Assembly: GCF_029223195.1 (NCBI RefSeq)
Contig: NZ_JARHUF010000013.1
Span: 56,144 to 120,143, forward strand
Direction: 5' to 3'
Origin: Vibrio sp. CAU 1672
GTDB taxonomy: Bacteria > Pseudomonadota > Gammaproteobacteria > Enterobacterales > Vibrionaceae
Length of the DNA: 64,000 nucleotides
The notes under the pieces are model-generated. The model was not told where the DNA came from. It saw nothing but the letters and a program-made list of their open reading frames with translations, and searched no databases. The position numbers and the translations under genes are program-made. Shown here piece after piece: positions 17,662 to 25,691 of this stretch. Position 1 is the first letter of the stretch, and the number at the start of each line of letters is the position of its first letter.

Positions 17662-18585
17662 TTAGCCGGGTTTGCAAGCCGTCAGTAACTCTTGTTGCAG
17701 CCATTTGAGTGCCGGGTCGTTCATTGACGCTTTGTTCCACACCAAACTGTAGGCCACTTGGCCGTAATCAAAAGGCAATGGCTTTTCAACCAGTCCTTTT
17801 GCCTGTAATGCCATGCTGGCCCAGTGTTTTGAGCAGGTGAATAGATAATCCGAGTGATGGCACATTACCGCTGCCGAACCAAAATCCGCTACATACATGG
17901 CCATGCTTCGTTTGGTATGGCACTGGGTAAGCAGCTGTTCAAAATAGGGTTGAGCCAGGTCTTTGTCGTGAATGCCCAAATGCCTTGCACCCAGGTACTT
18001 TTCGATGGTGAGCTCGGTTTCAGCGAGCGGGTTGTTGGCGCCCATCAGGCAAATCATCTCATCAGAGACAAGGGTTTGCCAAACCAGCTCACTATTGAGG
18101 GTTGGCGGCTGACTGAGGTCATGAGGCAGGATCACAAAGTCCACCTGCCCGCGGTTCAGGGCATCAAAGCTCATGTGCTCTTTGGCGTAAATGCTTAACA
18201 TTGCCTGAGTGCTCATTTGCTCGGACAGGCGTTGCAGCACCGGAGCGAAAACTTCAAAGGTACTGTCTCTCATCGCTAGCGAAAAACGGCCCTGATAGTC
18301 AGCCGGGTTAAATGAACCTTGGTGAAGCAAGCCATTCATGCTCGACAAAATGCAATGGATGGTCGGGCCGATGCTGACGGCAAATGGCGTCGGCACGAGT
18401 TGGGCGCCTTCCCTGTAGAACAGGTCGTCTTTCAGAATTTGTCGCAACTGGCTGAGTGTTTTACTTACGCTGGAAGGGGTAACGCAGAGCGTTTCTGCCG
18501 ACTGGGTGACACTGTGTGTCGTCAGGAGCGTATGCAAAATGGTGAGGTGTTTCAGGCTGATGCGTGAAAGAGCGATATAATCCAT
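17662..18585 (-). CDS. LysR-family transcriptional regulator
   Basis: A 307-residue LysR protein with an N-terminal helix-turn-helix at residues about 8-65 (TQSAETLCVTPSSVSKTLSQLRQ) followed by a LysR substrate-binding domain. The reading head resembles the NodD/LeuO-like branch. It is convergent with yjjIW, separated from it by 8 bp, so it is not an obvious regulator of that operon. The upstream side is a 209-bp gap before the HD-GYP gene. The ligand and targets are unknown. Confidence 0.87.
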   Translation of the reverse strand: MDYIALSRISLKHLTILHTLLTTHSVTQSAETLCVTPSSVSKTLSQLRQILKDDLFYREGAQLVPTPFAVSIGPTIHCILSSMNGLLHQGSFNPADYQGRFSLAMRDSTFEVFAPVLQRLSEQMSTQAMLSIYAKEHMSFDALNRGQVDFVILPHDLSQPPTLNSELVWQTLVSDEMICLMGANNPLAETELTIEKYLGARHLGIHDKDLAQPYFEQLLTQCHTKRSMAMYVADFGSAAVMCHHSDYLFTCSKHWASMALQAKGLVEKPLPFDYGQVAYSLVWNKASMNDPALKWLQQELLTACKPG

Positions 18586-18794
18586 AGATAAGGTTCAAAA
18601 TCGAATTTTTTTAATTATATCAGTATGAAATAATTAATTACTATGGCTATTTAGTGAAATATCACAGAGGTGGTATTGTGCTAGCTGGATTTGCTGGCTG
18701 CTCGTAGCAAAAGAAGGTGTTGCTTTTGTTAAAATAGTGGTTTGAGCCGGTAATCATCGGGGCTTAGAGTCAGCCCCTGAAATTATCATCCTCT

Positions 18795-20060
18795 TCAGAC
18801 AACCTGGCAGGAAAGCTGGTAACAGTCGTGAATGTGGCTTTTGAGTACCCCATATACATCACTGCACAGTTTGCCCTCTGTTATCATGCCGTCCATTAGT
18901 TTTTCAATTTCAGTGATCCCCATCGGCCCCCGATAAGGGCGATCTTGTGACAAAGCCTGAAATACGTCTGCAACAGCAATGATACGGGAGGGGATGTCCA
19001 GTTCCTCTGCCGTTTTATGATACGGATAACCTGAGCCATCGAGGCGCTCGTGATGATTCGATGCCCACTGGGCGATTTTGGCATTAGAAAATACTTTGTG
19101 TAGTGCCAGTTCGGTATCAATGGTATGCCGTTTTATCCGTGTGTACTCCTCAGCCGTCAGCGCTCCGGCTTTGTGCAGGATTTCGTCCGGTGTTTTAAGC
19201 TTGCCGATGTCATGGACTAAGCCGGCGATAAATATCATTTCCTGATCATGTTCATCCAGCCCCATACACAATGCTAAATAGCGCGACAACTCCGCCACCT
19301 TTTGCGAGTGTTGGTAAGTAAACGGGCTCTTGGCGTCAACAATCCGTGCAAGAAAAAGACCTAAGCTGTTCATGTCTTCGATAGTGAGTTGCTTCTGTAG
19401 CCAGGCGATGTTATCGAAGCGCAGTCCTATTGTTTCAATGTTTTCTGATTCCATGGCAAACCAGAACCCGTCAGTCATGATCAGTTTAATCATTGCTTCA
19501 CACATCTCGGGATGGAACAGGGTACCGGCATTGTCGGCGACACAGTCTGCAATTAGCGACTCATGCAAGGTGACAAGGTCAAAATGACAGTCGGTAACAT
19601 AACGTGCCCGGAGAAAATCGAGCCGATCTGACAAGTAAAGCAGCGCGGCAACGTCTTTATCAAAAGCGGGAATATTCAGGTGTTTTAGCTCATGCCATTG
19701 AGTGTGGTGATGCAGTATCGGGGTCGCAAACTGAGCCAACAGGCCACATTGGCTGAGCGATTGATAGCCGCGCAGGCAGTGGGCTTTGGCTCCTTGGGGA
19801 ATTAACTCTTCAAGGAGCATCATGTGCTCTCGGGTTTCAGACACACCACAGTCATGTAGCATGCCGGCAAAATAGCAAAACTCTGCCTTATTTAAGTCCC
19901 AGTTCATTACCAGAGCACATTCATACGCAATATACGCCACGCGATGGTTGTGATGGGTGTCATCCACTCCGACATAATCCAGCGCGCGCGCAACCCAGAT
20001 GATGGCTTGTTTTAAATCAACCTCAAAATCAGTTGCAGCAGGGGTACAGTTATTATTCAT
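18795..20060 (-). CDS. tandem HD / HD-GYP c-di-GMP phosphodiesterase
   Basis: A 421-residue soluble protein with two HD-type domains. The first (residues about 30-200) has MLHDCG at 67-72. The second (about 240-400) has GLVHDIGKLKTPDEIL, KRHT, NHHERLDGSGYPYH and DVFQALSQDRPYR, the complete HD-GYP signature. Metal-binding His and Asp residues are intact, so hydrolysis of cyclic-di-GMP is expected. No sensory or membrane domain is present, so the N-terminal HD domain may serve as the sensor. The gene is transcribed divergently from the iron-dependent alcohol dehydrogenase gene. Confidence 0.9.
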   Translation of the reverse strand: MNNNCTPAATDFEVDLKQAIIWVARALDYVGVDDTHHNHRVAYIAYECALVMNWDLNKAEFCYFAGMLHDCGVSETREHMMLLEELIPQGAKAHCLRGYQSLSQCGLLAQFATPILHHHTQWHELKHLNIPAFDKDVAALLYLSDRLDFLRARYVTDCHFDLVTLHESLIADCVADNAGTLFHPEMCEAMIKLIMTDGFWFAMESENIETIGLRFDNIAWLQKQLTIEDMNSLGLFLARIVDAKSPFTYQHSQKVAELSRYLALCMGLDEHDQEMIFIAGLVHDIGKLKTPDEILHKAGALTAEEYTRIKRHTIDTELALHKVFSNAKIAQWASNHHERLDGSGYPYHKTAEELDIPSRIIAVADVFQALSQDRPYRGPMGITEIEKLMDGMITEGKLCSDVYGVLKSHIHDCYQLSCQVV

Positions 20061-20306
20061 TTAATGGGCCGACTATATTATTTGTAATTATTGGAATTTT
20101 GTATGTGTCGATTCTACTTGGTGTGGAGGAAAAATATTAGCCTTGAATTGTGGCGGAGGATCAGGAATTTGAGCTATGTACGAATTTTTGTGAAAACCGT
20201 TTAAGCTTGGTTTATCCAGATTGAAATTCTGATGCGCAGTTTCAAGAAACGGACAGCTTTAAACGGTAAGGTAATCAAACTGAACTGACGTAGATAAGGA
20301 ATTCTA

Positions 20307-21503
20307 ATGTTAACTCATCGATTATACCGCACTTATACCAATGGACTGAAACTGGCGGCGAAGATTTTACCTTTTCCCAAACCGACGCTTTTTTCCGGAG
20401 AGGGGGCAGTGACAGATATGTGTCAGGCTATCGCCGATCTGGGTTACCAGCGCATTTTGCTAGTCACTGATGATGGTCTGGTTAAGCTGGGCATGGCTGA
20501 GAGAGTGGGCAATATTCTCAGCTCGCTTGAGTTAAAGGTACATGTGTTTTCAGAGGTGAAACCTGATCCTACCTATGAGCAGGTTGAGTTTGGGCTTCGT
20601 CACTACACGGACAATCAGTGTGATGCAGTTCTGGCATTGGGCGGAGGTTCAGCCATGGACTGCGCGAAAGTGATTGCTGCGCGAGTCACTAACCATAGAT
20701 CGATCGCCCGCTTGGCGGGGCTGTTTCGGGTTTGGCGAACGCCGGCACCGTTATTTGTGATTCCCACCACGGCAGGGACCGGATCGGAAGTCACCGTCGC
20801 TGCGGTTGTATCGGACCCGGCAACGCACAAAAAGACTCCGCTGGTGGATCCCAAACTGGTGCCACTTATGGCAGCGTTAGATCCTGACTTAATGCTGGGG
20901 CTTCCACCGGCGATTACCGCGGAAACCGGCATTGATGCGTTAACCCATGCATTAGAAGCGTATATCTCCCGCAATGCGACTGCTGAAACGCAAGCTTACT
21001 CCGTAGCCGCGATTAAACTGATTTTCACCCACCTTCCTTTGGTGGTGGAAGAGGGGACCAACAAAACCTCACGTTTGCGTATGGCGATGGCTTCCTACTA
21101 CGCTGGTTTGGCATTTACCAAAGCCAGCCTGGGTTATGTGCATGCGTTTTCCCATAACCTGGGGGCTAAGTATGCGTTGCCTCATGGCTTAGCCAATAGT
21201 ATTGCTCTGTTGCCGGTTCTGCGTTTTTCTTTACCTGCCATTGAGCCGCAACTGGCACAACTGGCAGAAGTGTTACAAGTCGATCGGACTCTGACGCAAA
21301 GCGAAAAAGCGACTTGGTTGCTGGCTAAAGTTGAAGCCTTGTATGAGCGTATCGGAATTATGCCAACTTCGAATGCCATTCAACCAACCGACATCGATCA
21401 GCTCGTGCAGGATATTTTGAAAGAAGCGCACTGGAACTACCCGGTTCCCAAATTCATGGATGAGAATCAATGTGCCATGCTGTTAGCTGAAATGCGCAGT
21501 TAG
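20307..21503 (+). CDS. iron-containing alcohol dehydrogenase
   Basis: A 398-residue group III (iron-activated) alcohol dehydrogenase. NAD-binding GGGSAMDCAK starts at residue 112 and TTAGTGSEVT lies near residue 154. The four likely metal ligands are Asp210 and His214 (GIDALTHALEAY), His279 and His293 (GYVHAFSHNLG through ALPHG). These residues favour an active enzyme reducing aldehydes or oxidising alcohols. The start follows AAGGAAT. The region of about 35 residues before the usual N-terminus is slightly longer than in YqhD- or FucO-type enzymes. The natural substrate is unknown. Confidence 0.9.
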   Translation: MLTHRLYRTYTNGLKLAAKILPFPKPTLFSGEGAVTDMCQAIADLGYQRILLVTDDGLVKLGMAERVGNILSSLELKVHVFSEVKPDPTYEQVEFGLRHYTDNQCDAVLALGGGSAMDCAKVIAARVTNHRSIARLAGLFRVWRTPAPLFVIPTTAGTGSEVTVAAVVSDPATHKKTPLVDPKLVPLMAALDPDLMLGLPPAITAETGIDALTHALEAYISRNATAETQAYSVAAIKLIFTHLPLVVEEGTNKTSRLRMAMASYYAGLAFTKASLGYVHAFSHNLGAKYALPHGLANSIALLPVLRFSLPAIEPQLAQLAEVLQVDRTLTQSEKATWLLAKVEALYERIGIMPTSNAIQPTDIDQLVQDILKEAHWNYPVPKFMDENQCAMLLAEMRS

Positions 21504-21510
21504 TTGATGC

Positions 21511-21526
21511 GTACACTTTAGTGTAC
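21511..21526. promoter_or_regulatory. palindrome upstream of the aromatic permease gene
   Basis: GTACACTTTAGTGTAC is a near-perfect 16-bp palindrome 7 bp after the alcohol dehydrogenase stop. It has no T-run, so it looks more like a protein-binding site than a terminator. The binding protein is unknown. Confidence 0.35.
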
Positions 21527-21657
21527 ACAAATGGATTTTTATCCTTACACTTTGCTTGATCTTCTTGTGGATATCCTACAGAATTGGATTTATGCCTTAC
21601 ATGGTATTAGTTTTGGGCGGCTGTTCCCGGATCTGATACTGGTTAATCTTAATAAGC

Positions 21658-21675
21658 TGTAAAGATAATTATACA
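21658..21675 (+). promoter_or_regulatory. TyrR-type box touching the permease start codon
   Basis: TGTAAAGATAATTATACA satisfies the TyrR core TGT-N2-A-N6-T-N2-ACA at every conserved position and differs from the full palindrome at one base. It ends one base before the ATG at 21677, so a bound repressor would cover the ribosome-binding region in DNA or block elongation. No separate strong Shine-Dalgarno sequence is seen. Confidence 0.6.
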
Positions 21676-21676
21676 A

Positions 21677-22882
21677 ATGAGTCAATCCAAAGTATTTGGT
21701 AGTACGCTGATCATCGCAGGTACTACAATCGGTGCCGGGATGCTGGCACTTCCTCTGGCTTCTGCCGGTATCGGTTTTTCTACATCATTAATGATCATGC
21801 TTTTGTTGTGGGTGCTGATGGCCTTCACCGCATTGCTGATGCTCGAGTTACACCAATACGCCGATAGCAGTGCCACATTGCATACCTTAGCCAAGCAAAT
21901 CCTCGGGCCGAAAGGTAAGTGGGTAGCCAGTTTTGCCATGTTGTTTTTGTTTTATGCTCTGTGTGCCGCCTACATTGCCGGTGGCGGAGCGCAGTTTGGC
22001 GAGCGTCTGTCGCAGTGGTTTGACATTGAGATTGCCGGGAGCAGTGCAACGATCGTATTTACGCTTATTGTGACCTGCGTGGTCACCGTTGGAACCGGAA
22101 CAGTAGATAAGGTAAACCGTGTGCTGTTTACGCTGAAAATGGTAATGATGATCGCGGTACTGTCATTTCTTGCGCCGAATGTGACGGAATCTTATCTACT
22201 GAGTATGCCAGTCGAGCAGGGGCTGATCGTGGCGGCCATCCCGGTTATCTTCACCTCGTTTGGTTTTCACGGCAGTATCCCGGCGATTGTAAACTACCTG
22301 GAAGGTGATACCCCTTCGTTGCGTAAAGCGATTATTTTTGGTTCAGCGATTCCGTTGGTGATTTACATCTTCTGGCAGGTCGTCACCCTTGGTGTCGTCA
22401 GCCAGGACGAACTGGTTGATAACACCGGGCTTACAGCACTGATCAATCAACTTGCTCTGACAGTACATGAATCCCGCTTAGCAAGTATCGTTGGCCTGTT
22501 TGCCGACTTAGCGTTACTGACTTCGTTTTTAGGTGTGAGCTTAGGGTTGTTTGAATTCTTGGGTGACACCATTCGGGGCAAAAACGCACAGCCAAACCGG
22601 ATGCTGGCCGCAGCGGTGACTTTCACTCCACCATTGGTGTTCGCGCTTTTCTATCCTCAAGGCTTTATTATGGCGCTGGGTTATGCTGCAATCGCTCTGG
22701 CCATTTTAGCTATCTTCCTGCCGCTGGCGATGGTCGCTAAAGTACGCCGCAGTACGGACTTTAATGGTGAATATCGTGTTGCCGGCGGGCAAACTGCGTT
22801 AGTGCTCACCGGGCTTGCGGGGTTTGGTATAGTGGCTGCGCAACTACTGATTACATTAGGCTTTTTACCTGCATTAGGCTGA
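21677..22882 (+). CDS. tyrP: aromatic amino acid permease (TyrP/Mtr-type)
   Basis: A 401-residue inner-membrane protein with about eleven hydrophobic segments. It begins with the family signature GSTLIIAGTTIGAGMLALPL at residues 8-27. The HAAAP aromatic permeases TyrP, Mtr and TnaB share this architecture and import tyrosine or tryptophan with protons. A TyrR-like box directly upstream supports tyrosine as the substrate, so the symbol is given tentatively. The gene is monocistronic and ends in a strong terminator. Confidence 0.8.
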   Translation: MSQSKVFGSTLIIAGTTIGAGMLALPLASAGIGFSTSLMIMLLLWVLMAFTALLMLELHQYADSSATLHTLAKQILGPKGKWVASFAMLFLFYALCAAYIAGGGAQFGERLSQWFDIEIAGSSATIVFTLIVTCVVTVGTGTVDKVNRVLFTLKMVMMIAVLSFLAPNVTESYLLSMPVEQGLIVAAIPVIFTSFGFHGSIPAIVNYLEGDTPSLRKAIIFGSAIPLVIYIFWQVVTLGVVSQDELVDNTGLTALINQLALTVHESRLASIVGLFADLALLTSFLGVSLGLFEFLGDTIRGKNAQPNRMLAAAVTFTPPLVFALFYPQGFIMALGYAAIALAILAIFLPLAMVAKVRRSTDFNGEYRVAGGQTALVLTGLAGFGIVAAQLLITLGFLPALG

Positions 22883-22902
22883 GGCCATCCAACGTGTTTT
22901 TA

Positions 22903-22936
22903 AGCCAACCGACACGTGTCGGTTGGCTTTTTTTAT
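22903..22936 (+). terminator. rho-independent terminator after the permease gene
   Basis: A 12-bp stem (arm AGCCAACCGACA, two-base loop) is followed by a run of seven T. Confidence 0.92.
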
Positions 22937-23109
22937 TTGAGATCAATCTCACGAATGATAATTTGCACAATAACTGGCAGAGTCATGAAATTGTCTCTTA
23001 CACTTATGTTGTGGTATGTCAAAGTTTTGACTAAAAAAGCATTAGTTAATTAATCACGTTCAGATGGGCTGTCGGTTTTGGTTTCTCTTCTTCACTGTGG
23101 AGGTGGAGC

Positions 23110-24234
23110 GTGGCACATAGAAGCTTTTATCCATTTGCTAAGCCGCTTAATGAGCAGATGCAAACATTGAAGTGTCGCATGCAGGCACATTTGCCCATTG
23201 TCGACCGGATTTCTTACGCAAAATACATCCCGCAACAAGGCTTGCTTACTTCTTTTGCTGAAAGCATCGGTGATAACGGGTGTTTGCCTCACTACGAAGC
23301 GCCTTTGAGTAAACTTCCCCGGTTAAAAGCGGCGGCTCAATCTGCTACTCCACACATTATCGACAACTTAAAAGTAGTTGCCCACAGTCCAAGGGTACGC
23401 AGCCTGCTGCAAAGAGGTTACTGCTCTTCAGCCGCCATTCCCTGTTATGAGAGCCATGACTTTACGGGGTTCATTTTCCTTAATTCTGTCCAGCCAAATG
23501 CGTTTACTCTTGCGCAGCTTAACCCGCTTAAACCTTATTTTGATATGGTTCAGTATGCTATCGAGTCTGAGCTCAATGTTGTACAGGCGATAGAGTTCCT
23601 CGCCGGACGGATACAGTGTCATTTGCCGGGTTACACACCGCAAGTCTACTCCCACACCAGACGAATCACACTTTACGCCAGGCTGATTGCCAAAGAGCTG
23701 GCGCAGCGTTATCAGTTCAGTGATGAAGTTGTCGAGCAAATCGGTTTGTTCGCTCAGTATCATGCGTTAAGCGACATCAGTCTGCATCCTGATATTGTGT
23801 GTCGTCGTAAAGGTCTGAATAACGAGCAGGAAGCAATACTCAAAAGCCACATGGATGAGTGTGTGGAAGCGGCGGATGGCATTATCGAGCGCATTGGTAA
23901 CCCGGTGCATCCGAGCGTTATTTTGTTTAATCAGATCATCGCTTACCAATATGAAAATCTGGACGGTTCAGGGTACCCATATGGTGTACAACAAGATTTG
24001 ATCCCGGTGCCGGCTCGAATCGTTGCGGTCGCGAATGTGTTTGATGTAATGACCACTCACCATCCTGACAGAGAAGCCAGTTCTATTACATCGGCATTAC
24101 TGGATCTGGAAAAATTGGTTTACCAGGGCGCGCTTTCACTGGAATGCGTGGATGCGTTGCGCGGCCATCAGGCATATCTCAAAGAGGTACTCAATAAGTA
24201 TCCGGAGTATTCACTGGGATTTGGCGCGCGGTAA
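23110..24234 (+). CDS. HD-GYP-type protein with degenerate HD pair
   Basis: A 374-residue soluble protein starting at a GTG behind a strong GGAGGTGG ribosome-binding site. The C-terminal part (residues about 185-360) is an HD-GYP fold: YENLDGSGYPYG and VANVFDVMTTHHP are well conserved. The usual HDIGK is replaced by YHALSDIS, so the metal-binding Asp next to His is missing. The N-terminal 180 residues resemble no domain that I can name and could be a GAF-like sensor. It is more likely a c-di-GMP sensor or a scaffold than an active phosphodiesterase. A small gene follows at 24329. Confidence 0.82.
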   Translation: MAHRSFYPFAKPLNEQMQTLKCRMQAHLPIVDRISYAKYIPQQGLLTSFAESIGDNGCLPHYEAPLSKLPRLKAAAQSATPHIIDNLKVVAHSPRVRSLLQRGYCSSAAIPCYESHDFTGFIFLNSVQPNAFTLAQLNPLKPYFDMVQYAIESELNVVQAIEFLAGRIQCHLPGYTPQVYSHTRRITLYARLIAKELAQRYQFSDEVVEQIGLFAQYHALSDISLHPDIVCRRKGLNNEQEAILKSHMDECVEAADGIIERIGNPVHPSVILFNQIIAYQYENLDGSGYPYGVQQDLIPVPARIVAVANVFDVMTTHHPDREASSITSALLDLEKLVYQGALSLECVDALRGHQAYLKEVLNKYPEYSLGFGAR

Positions 24235-24328
24235 TACCAGCTTAAGGAAAACTTTAACGAACTATTGACGAAAGAGGAGGAATAACCAATACTGGTTATA
24301 TATACAGTAACTCGTTGGGAGGTAATGT

Positions 24329-24541
24329 ATGTTGTGGGATACCTTAGAAAGAGTCAACCGCTTGCGGCAACAAGCACTGGCCAATCCGGAGTTTGTGCAG
24401 TCTGCTAAAGAGCACGAAGCAGCGTTGCATGAACAAGAGAACCACCCGGTAGCTCCGAGACGACACAAAGCTAAGCAAGATAAGAAATCACTGGCTGATA
24501 TTTATAAACAAGTTGAGTTTGGTGCAGACGCGCGTCATTGA
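24329..24541 (+). CDS. small hypothetical protein, 70 residues
   Basis: A short charged protein (MLWDTLERVNRLRQQALANP, then a His/Lys-rich linker and SLADIYKQVEF) with a very good ribosome-binding site, TGGGAGG, 6 bases before the ATG. It has no signal peptide or membrane segment. It lies 95 bp after the degenerate HD-GYP gene on the same strand and may be cotranscribed with it. I do not recognise the family. The ribosome-binding site and amphipathic N-terminal helix support a real gene. Confidence 0.55.
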   Translation: MLWDTLERVNRLRQQALANPEFVQSAKEHEAALHEQENHPVAPRRHKAKQDKKSLADIYKQVEFGADARH

Positions 24542-24895
24542 TTAGTGTTCTGCATATGCCAGCCTACGCATGGATATAAGCATTCATGCTGGTTGATGCT
24601 ATATAGACAAAGAAGCCACATAGATAAAAGTGATCGAACAGTTGTGAATGGAGAGGGATAAATTATGCCGGAATGTGTCTGGGATAATTTATTATTGCTT
24701 GTGCACTCAGATTGATGTTTTTGTTATCCGTAACGGTCCGGTGAGACAAAAGCATGGGAATAGTTTTGAACCTGGTATTAGTACCCATTTGGTTTTGACT
24801 CACGTGTTTTGGTAAGTCTTCTTTTATTGCTGGAGCCAAATCGATACCGGGAAAGTGAATGTTATGAAAGCCCCCAGAGACAGGGACTTTCAGGA
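24542..24895. other. intergenic region
   Basis: About 350 bp between convergent genes. The only coding signal is a 16-codon frame at 24664 (MPECVWDNLL...) behind GGAGAGGG, too short to claim. No T-run terminator was found. Confidence 0.4.
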
Positions 24896-25444
24896 TCAGA
24901 AGTCGGCTTTACGTACAAAGTGGGGGTTTTTGTATTTTTTCGGCGGGCCGAATGATGAAATCACAAGCTTATTCCACAATACCTTGTCAAACTCACCTTT
25001 TTCGATCGACGGGTAGAGGGTCTCTTCTTCTTCCCGTGCGAAATTGAGGTATTGTTTCTTTTTAATCTGGTTATATTTTTTGGCGATCTGATTATGCTTG
25101 CGAATCCACTCCAGCTTATATTCATGCAGAGTCTTTTCGGCTTCTTCCACTGGCATGCGAGACAAAAACAGGCGTTTGTACGATACTTTTCTGTCAATCA
25201 TGGTTCTCATGGCTGTTTGGATGTACTTACCATGATGAGTAATGGAGATATCACTTTCTTCGAGTGGCGCAATACACCATCCTTTGGGTAAAAAGTTTGG
25301 TTTCTTAAATTGCTTGTTACGCTCTACCAAGGCCTGATGTAAAACCAGATCAGAGGTGCCGCGGAAAGTTTTTTGCCACTTGGCAATACGGATCTGTATT
25401 GAACTTGGCAGACGAAATATGTTGGTAAACTTATCTTGGTCCAT
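24896..25444 (-). CDS. hypothetical protein, 182 residues
   Basis: A soluble, basic protein with no signal peptide. Residues 1-60 include SSIQIRIAKWQKTFRG. A long helical, Lys/Glu-rich segment spans residues about 105-150, with acidic EEEETLYPSIEKGEFD after it, and the C-terminus is basic (FGPPKKYKNP). The frame is free of conflicting genes and has a normal start (ATG at 25444). I do not recognise the family and assign no function. It is a lone gene between the small HD-GYP-linked gene and mdlAB. Confidence 0.65.
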   Translation of the reverse strand: MDQDKFTNIFRLPSSIQIRIAKWQKTFRGTSDLVLHQALVERNKQFKKPNFLPKGWCIAPLEESDISITHHGKYIQTAMRTMIDRKVSYKRLFLSRMPVEEAEKTLHEYKLEWIRKHNQIAKKYNQIKKKQYLNFAREEEETLYPSIEKGEFDKVLWNKLVISSFGPPKKYKNPHFVRKADF

Positions 25445-25652
25445 GGACTTTTGTCATGACATTATTAAGTAATACGAGAAATACCCGACACAACCCTGTG
25501 CTTAACATTAGCTAATTTAAAATGTTCAAAAGGGTAGTATTGGCGTTGATGCTGATTTTACAACGAGCTTGCCGAAAATAGCGAGGGCAAATGTCAATAA
25601 TAGGTAAGAAATATACGATTTGCTGTTGTTATACAAGAACTCGGCCGAAAAT

Positions 25653-25681
25653 GAGCCCGGAAAATATAAGCGGGCTCTTTT
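25653..25681. terminator. terminator downstream of mdlB
   Basis: A 7-bp GC-rich stem (GAGCCCG/CGGGCTC, 11-nt loop) with short T-runs on both strands lies 11 bp beyond the mdlB stop codon. Confidence 0.7.
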
Positions 25682-25691
25682 CGTAATCCTT

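Noticed and set aside
22937..22955. Possible Crp-like site in the gap after the permease terminator
   Set aside because: Its half-sites match the consensus poorly and it is not positioned near a promoter.
24664..24714. 16-codon frame with a good ribosome-binding site
   Set aside because: It is too short to separate from chance, and no downstream gene of that strand would be controlled by it as a leader peptide.
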